From Bacteroidales bacterium UBA1266 (lineage in GTDB: Bacteria > Bacteroidota > Bacteroidia > Bacteroidales > WCHB1-69), in NCBI GenBank assembly GCA_002308135.1, contig DBVK01000122.1, positions 345 to 9,566 on the forward strand: a stretch of DNA of 9,222 nt, given 5' to 3'. The notes under the pieces are model-generated. The model was given only the letters and a program-made list of their open reading frames with translations, was not told the origin of the DNA and searched no databases. This document shows positions 6,540 to 9,222 of the stretch, one piece after another. Position numbers and translations under genes: made by a program. Each line of letters opens with the position of its first letter. Position 1 is the first letter of the stretch.

Positions 6540-6542
6540 CAA

Positions 6543-9221
6543 ATGAGAAAACACACATGGAACGGTATCCGTTGGGCGGTGTTCTGCGCCCTGGCGCTAG
6601 GCGTTTCGGGCGTGTCGGCGCAGTCGGCCTGCCCTAACCTGGACTTCAGCTTCCAGAACTTCCAGAACTGGATATGCCAGATATCCTCTTCAAGCGGTAT
6701 AAGCAATACCGCGTATTCCGCCCTGACCTGGTCGGGAGCGGCTCCGGTGGCGGAACGTCACGTTATTATGACGGACCTTAACGGCGTAGACCCCCAGACC
6801 TGCGACGGCAAGCCGAACGAGAAGCTTCCGCTGGTTCCGGAAGGGTTCAACCAGTCTGCACGTATCGGAAACTCAGGAACGGGATACCAGGCGGAATGCA
6901 TCAAATACACCATGATGATAGACACCAACAATGCGCTGCTGCTGCTGCACTTCGCGGTGGTGTTCCAGGACCCCAGCCATAACGCGGCCATACAGCCCCG
7001 TTTTGAGATGCGTATCCAGGATACGACGGGCAAGCTGCTGAACGTTCCCTGCAACCAGTATGCGGTGTATGCGGCAGGCGGTATTTCCGGTTTCCAGAAC
7101 TGCGGATCCGATGTGCGTTGGCGTGACTGGACCACGGTGGGTGTGAGCCTTTTGTCTTTGGTGGGCAAAAAGGTGCAGGTGGTGTTTGCCTCCGCTGACT
7201 GCGGTGCGGGCGGACACTACGGCTATTCCTACATGGTGGGTGAATGCCAGCCCATGACGATTGACGTGCAGTTCTGCGAAGGATCCACGGTGGCCCGTCT
7301 GACGGCCCCCATAGGGTTCACATCGTACACATGGAGGGACAATCGCGGCAACGTGGTGGGATACCAGCAGCGTTACAATGCGCAGGATCCGCCTGACGGC
7401 ATGATCTACACTTGCGAGCTGACTTCGGCTATCGGTTGCACATCAACCCTTTCGGCTGTGATTCAAAAGACGATGATCGCACCGGAGTTCAGTTTGTATG
7501 TGGACACTTGCGCCCATAAGATCCGGGTGGTCCAGATGGCCTATGCAAGCGGTTCCACGGTGTCAAGCTGGACGTGGGAAATAGGCAAGGAAGGGTATGG
7601 CATGGAGTATACAAGCAACGACTCCATCGTGGAGTATACTTTCCGCGACACAGGCCTGTACACGATAATGCTGACGGTGAACACGCGTAACGGCTGTGCG
7701 GACACGCATTCCCGCAGGGTGTTCAACTTCCCCGATCCGGTGGCGAAGATTTTCTGCCCGGAGACCATGTGCAAATACAAAGAAACCCAGGTTTTTGCCA
7801 CGGGAGGTGTGAAGTACGAATGGTACTCCCTGGACAGCGGCCGCATTGTCCGCCGTATGGACGACACCATCATTATTGACCGTGGCGGCACCTATGCGGT
7901 GCGAGTGACGGACGAGCACAAATGCGTCGACCACGATACGGCGAATACGGAGCACCGAGCGTTTACAACGAGTTTCTCGGTGGTGGACGAGCCGTGCTAC
8001 GGAGACAGCAAGGGATCGATTTCGATACGGACGACCGTCGGCGGAACGGAGCCGTACCTGTATACCTGGACCGGCTTTGGCACGCCGGACATGACACGTG
8101 GCGAAGCCAACGCCGTGATGCGTAACCTTCCGGTGGGCCGTTACTATTTGTATACGGTGGATGACATTGAATGTGTGAACTACGATACGGTGGAGATTGT
8201 ACAGCCGGATTCGATGACGGTGCGTCTGGATAAAATGGACAACATGCGCTGCAACATCCCGAACGGTTCGCTGGACATTTCGGTGGAAGGCGGATCAAAA
8301 CCCTACACCTATTTGTGGGATACGCCCAATGCCGACACCACGCAAGACGTTTATGGGCTGCGTGACGGAAACTACCAGGTGGTGGTGACGGATGCGGAAG
8401 GATGCTCCATGAGCGCAACCTATGAAGTCAAAGCCATTCCGAACCCCACGATTCTGGTGGATACGATGATTAACGAAACTTGCGACGGAAGCAACGGTCT
8501 GCTGGCCGTGGAGACTATAAACGGTGTGGAACCATTGGTGTACACCTGGAATCCGGATGCGACGGGAACGACAACCGGCACCTTGCCGAACATTCCGGCC
8601 GGCACTTACACGGTGCGGGTGAAGGATAACCTCGGTTGCACCCATGACACGACCTTGACCATCACCAATCACGCCACCCAAGTGATTACGGTGGAGACCA
8701 TAGATCCGGAATACTGCGACCGCAAAGACGGGCACATTCTGGTGTCGGTGAAAGGGGACACGGACTATTTCGAGTATTCGTGGCTGCCTTCCATAGCGGA
8801 TACGAATTCTCCGGAAATTTTCAACCTGCCGAGCGGAACCTACACGGTGACGGTGTTTGACGGCACGTGCACCGTGAGCAAGGAAGTGGAGGTGCCGTTT
8901 GTGCAGGGTCCGCGTGCGGACTTTGTGACGAAGACCTACAATGTGTCCACAAACAACACCTTTGCGCTGTCTGACAATACGCAGCCTGGCGGCGGCGCCT
9001 TGACCCTGTGGAATTGGGACATGGGCGACAACGGAACGGAAAGCGGCCGTTTGGTGTATTACAGTTACGCGCTCCCGGGTGACTACTATGTCCTGATGTA
9101 TGTGGAGGACGAAAACCGTTGCTGGGACACGGTGACGAAACGCATCCATGTGTATGACGAACTGGTGGTGTACATCCCGAACGCGTTCACACCCAACGGT
9201 GACGGCTTGAACGCCGACTGA
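6543..9221 (+). CDS. Large secreted adhesin-like protein with PKD and SprB repeats, T9SS sorting domain truncated
   Basis: An 892-residue exported protein. The signal peptide ends near VSGVSA (residue 26). Residues 27-240 form a cysteine-rich region I do not recognise, opening with SACPNLDFSFQNFQNW and possibly a beta-sandwich or lectin-like fold. Residues about 241-310 and 399-475 look Ig-like, and about 313-396 PKD-like (SWTWEIG, YTFRDTGLYTIMLTV, NGCAD). Four SprB-type repeats fill 480-786. A clear PKD domain follows at 790-871 (WNWDMGDN, YALPGDYYV). The protein then enters the T9SS/gliding-motility C-terminal domain, YIPNAFTPNGDGLN (877-890), but stops at TGA after two more residues, where relatives continue for about 70 to 90 residues. 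Without that domain, T9SS export and cell attachment would probably fail. The stop is one base from the window end, so an assembly or sequencing error, a real nonsense or frameshift mutation, and a decayed copy are all possible. No promoter is recognisable upstream; read-through from the spoIID-type gene is possible. Confidence 0.85.
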   Translation: MRKHTWNGIRWAVFCALALGVSGVSAQSACPNLDFSFQNFQNWICQISSSSGISNTAYSALTWSGAAPVAERHVIMTDLNGVDPQTCDGKPNEKLPLVPEGFNQSARIGNSGTGYQAECIKYTMMIDTNNALLLLHFAVVFQDPSHNAAIQPRFEMRIQDTTGKLLNVPCNQYAVYAAGGISGFQNCGSDVRWRDWTTVGVSLLSLVGKKVQVVFASADCGAGGHYGYSYMVGECQPMTIDVQFCEGSTVARLTAPIGFTSYTWRDNRGNVVGYQQRYNAQDPPDGMIYTCELTSAIGCTSTLSAVIQKTMIAPEFSLYVDTCAHKIRVVQMAYASGSTVSSWTWEIGKEGYGMEYTSNDSIVEYTFRDTGLYTIMLTVNTRNGCADTHSRRVFNFPDPVAKIFCPETMCKYKETQVFATGGVKYEWYSLDSGRIVRRMDDTIIIDRGGTYAVRVTDEHKCVDHDTANTEHRAFTTSFSVVDEPCYGDSKGSISIRTTVGGTEPYLYTWTGFGTPDMTRGEANAVMRNLPVGRYYLYTVDDIECVNYDTVEIVQPDSMTVRLDKMDNMRCNIPNGSLDISVEGGSKPYTYLWDTPNADTTQDVYGLRDGNYQVVVTDAEGCSMSATYEVKAIPNPTILVDTMINETCDGSNGLLAVETINGVEPLVYTWNPDATGTTTGTLPNIPAGTYTVRVKDNLGCTHDTTLTITNHATQVITVETIDPEYCDRKDGHILVSVKGDTDYFEYSWLPSIADTNSPEIFNLPSGTYTVTVFDGTCTVSKEVEVPFVQGPRADFVTKTYNVSTNNTFALSDNTQPGGGALTLWNWDMGDNGTESGRLVYYSYALPGDYYVLMYVEDENRCWDTVTKRIHVYDELVVYIPNAFTPNGDGLNAD
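7980..8900 (+). repeat. Four tandem SprB-type protein repeats
   Basis: Four units of about 76-78 residues (protein residues about 480-555, 556-632, 634-709 and 711-786). Each follows the pattern Cys, xDG or NG, a strand, GG or G with PY/Y-W, then LP-G-Y-V-V-D and a second Cys. The Cys pairs are C485/C544, C570/C621, C647/C699 and C725/C776, which could form one disulfide per unit. Repeat 4 is the most divergent: it lacks the GG-PY segment and has FEYSW instead. SprB repeats are known from the gliding adhesin of Flavobacterium. Repeats differ enough at DNA level that slippage or recombination between them looks unlikely. Confidence 0.75.
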
Positions 9222-9222
9222 G

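Noticed and set aside
6670..6686. Inverted repeat GGATAT-GCCAG-ATATCC early in the adhesin-like gene
   Set aside because: It lies within coding sequence, is short, and can arise by chance; there is no sign of a regulatory role.
8295..9149. A 284-codon open frame on the minus strand
   Set aside because: It is a shadow of the SprB/PKD-repeat coding sequence and is rich in His/Arg as expected of antisense frames in GC-biased genes.
9219..9221. TGA read as an amino acid to extend the last protein
   Set aside because: tgt and lpxB end at TGA at positions that fit their families, and only one base follows in the window.

Overview
The window looks like a chromosomal piece of a Bacteroidota genome, probably of order Bacteroidales or a close relative with a type IX secretion system (T9SS). 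The evidence: promoter elements of the Bacteroidota form TTG-N19-TAnnTTTG, an A-rich and Shine-Dalgarno-poor leader, a XerD and a Tgt of Bacteroidota type, and a large secreted protein with SprB and PKD repeats that runs into the T9SS/gliding-motility C-terminal motif IPNAFTPNGDGLN. The species cannot be named from this sequence. The standard code fits: TGA, TAA and TAG all end complete genes here.

Left arm, minus strand, read from about 2750 down to 1: an ECF sigma factor gene overlaps by one base (TAATG) an OmpA-type lipoprotein gene. A clear Rho-independent terminator follows, then the chromosome-dimer recombinase gene xerD with only a short gap, and finally the 5' end of a tRNA gene cut by the window edge, with its own -7 element and a short inverted repeat just before it. 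The sigma factor, the lipoprotein and perhaps xerD by read-through form one transcription unit.

Right arm, plus strand: a divergent intergenic region (2728-2897) carries a good Bacteroidota promoter for tgt (queuosine tRNA modification). The genes tgt, lpxB (lipid A synthesis) and a SpoIID/LytB-domain gene (peptidoglycan lytic transglycosylase family) are joined by two successive 4-base ATGA overlaps and are almost certainly one operon. The second and third products both act on the envelope. After a 98-base gap with no recognisable promoter comes a giant exported adhesin-like gene with a signal peptide, a cysteine-rich N-terminal region, PKD/Ig-like modules, four tandem SprB-type repeats and a final PKD domain.

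The adhesin reading frame stops at 9219-9221, inside the conserved start of the T9SS sorting domain, one base before the window ends. Most of the sorting domain is therefore missing. The left edge cuts a tRNA and the right edge cuts a domain usually present in many copies per genome, so the window may be a whole contig whose ends are assembly breaks in repeated sequence. Nothing in the window is clearly a mobile element, CRISPR array or wholly unknown defence system. The most unusual points are the truncated sorting domain, the sigma-lipoprotein coupling without an anti-sigma gene, the terminator placed just before xerD, and a Tgt without its zinc cysteines.
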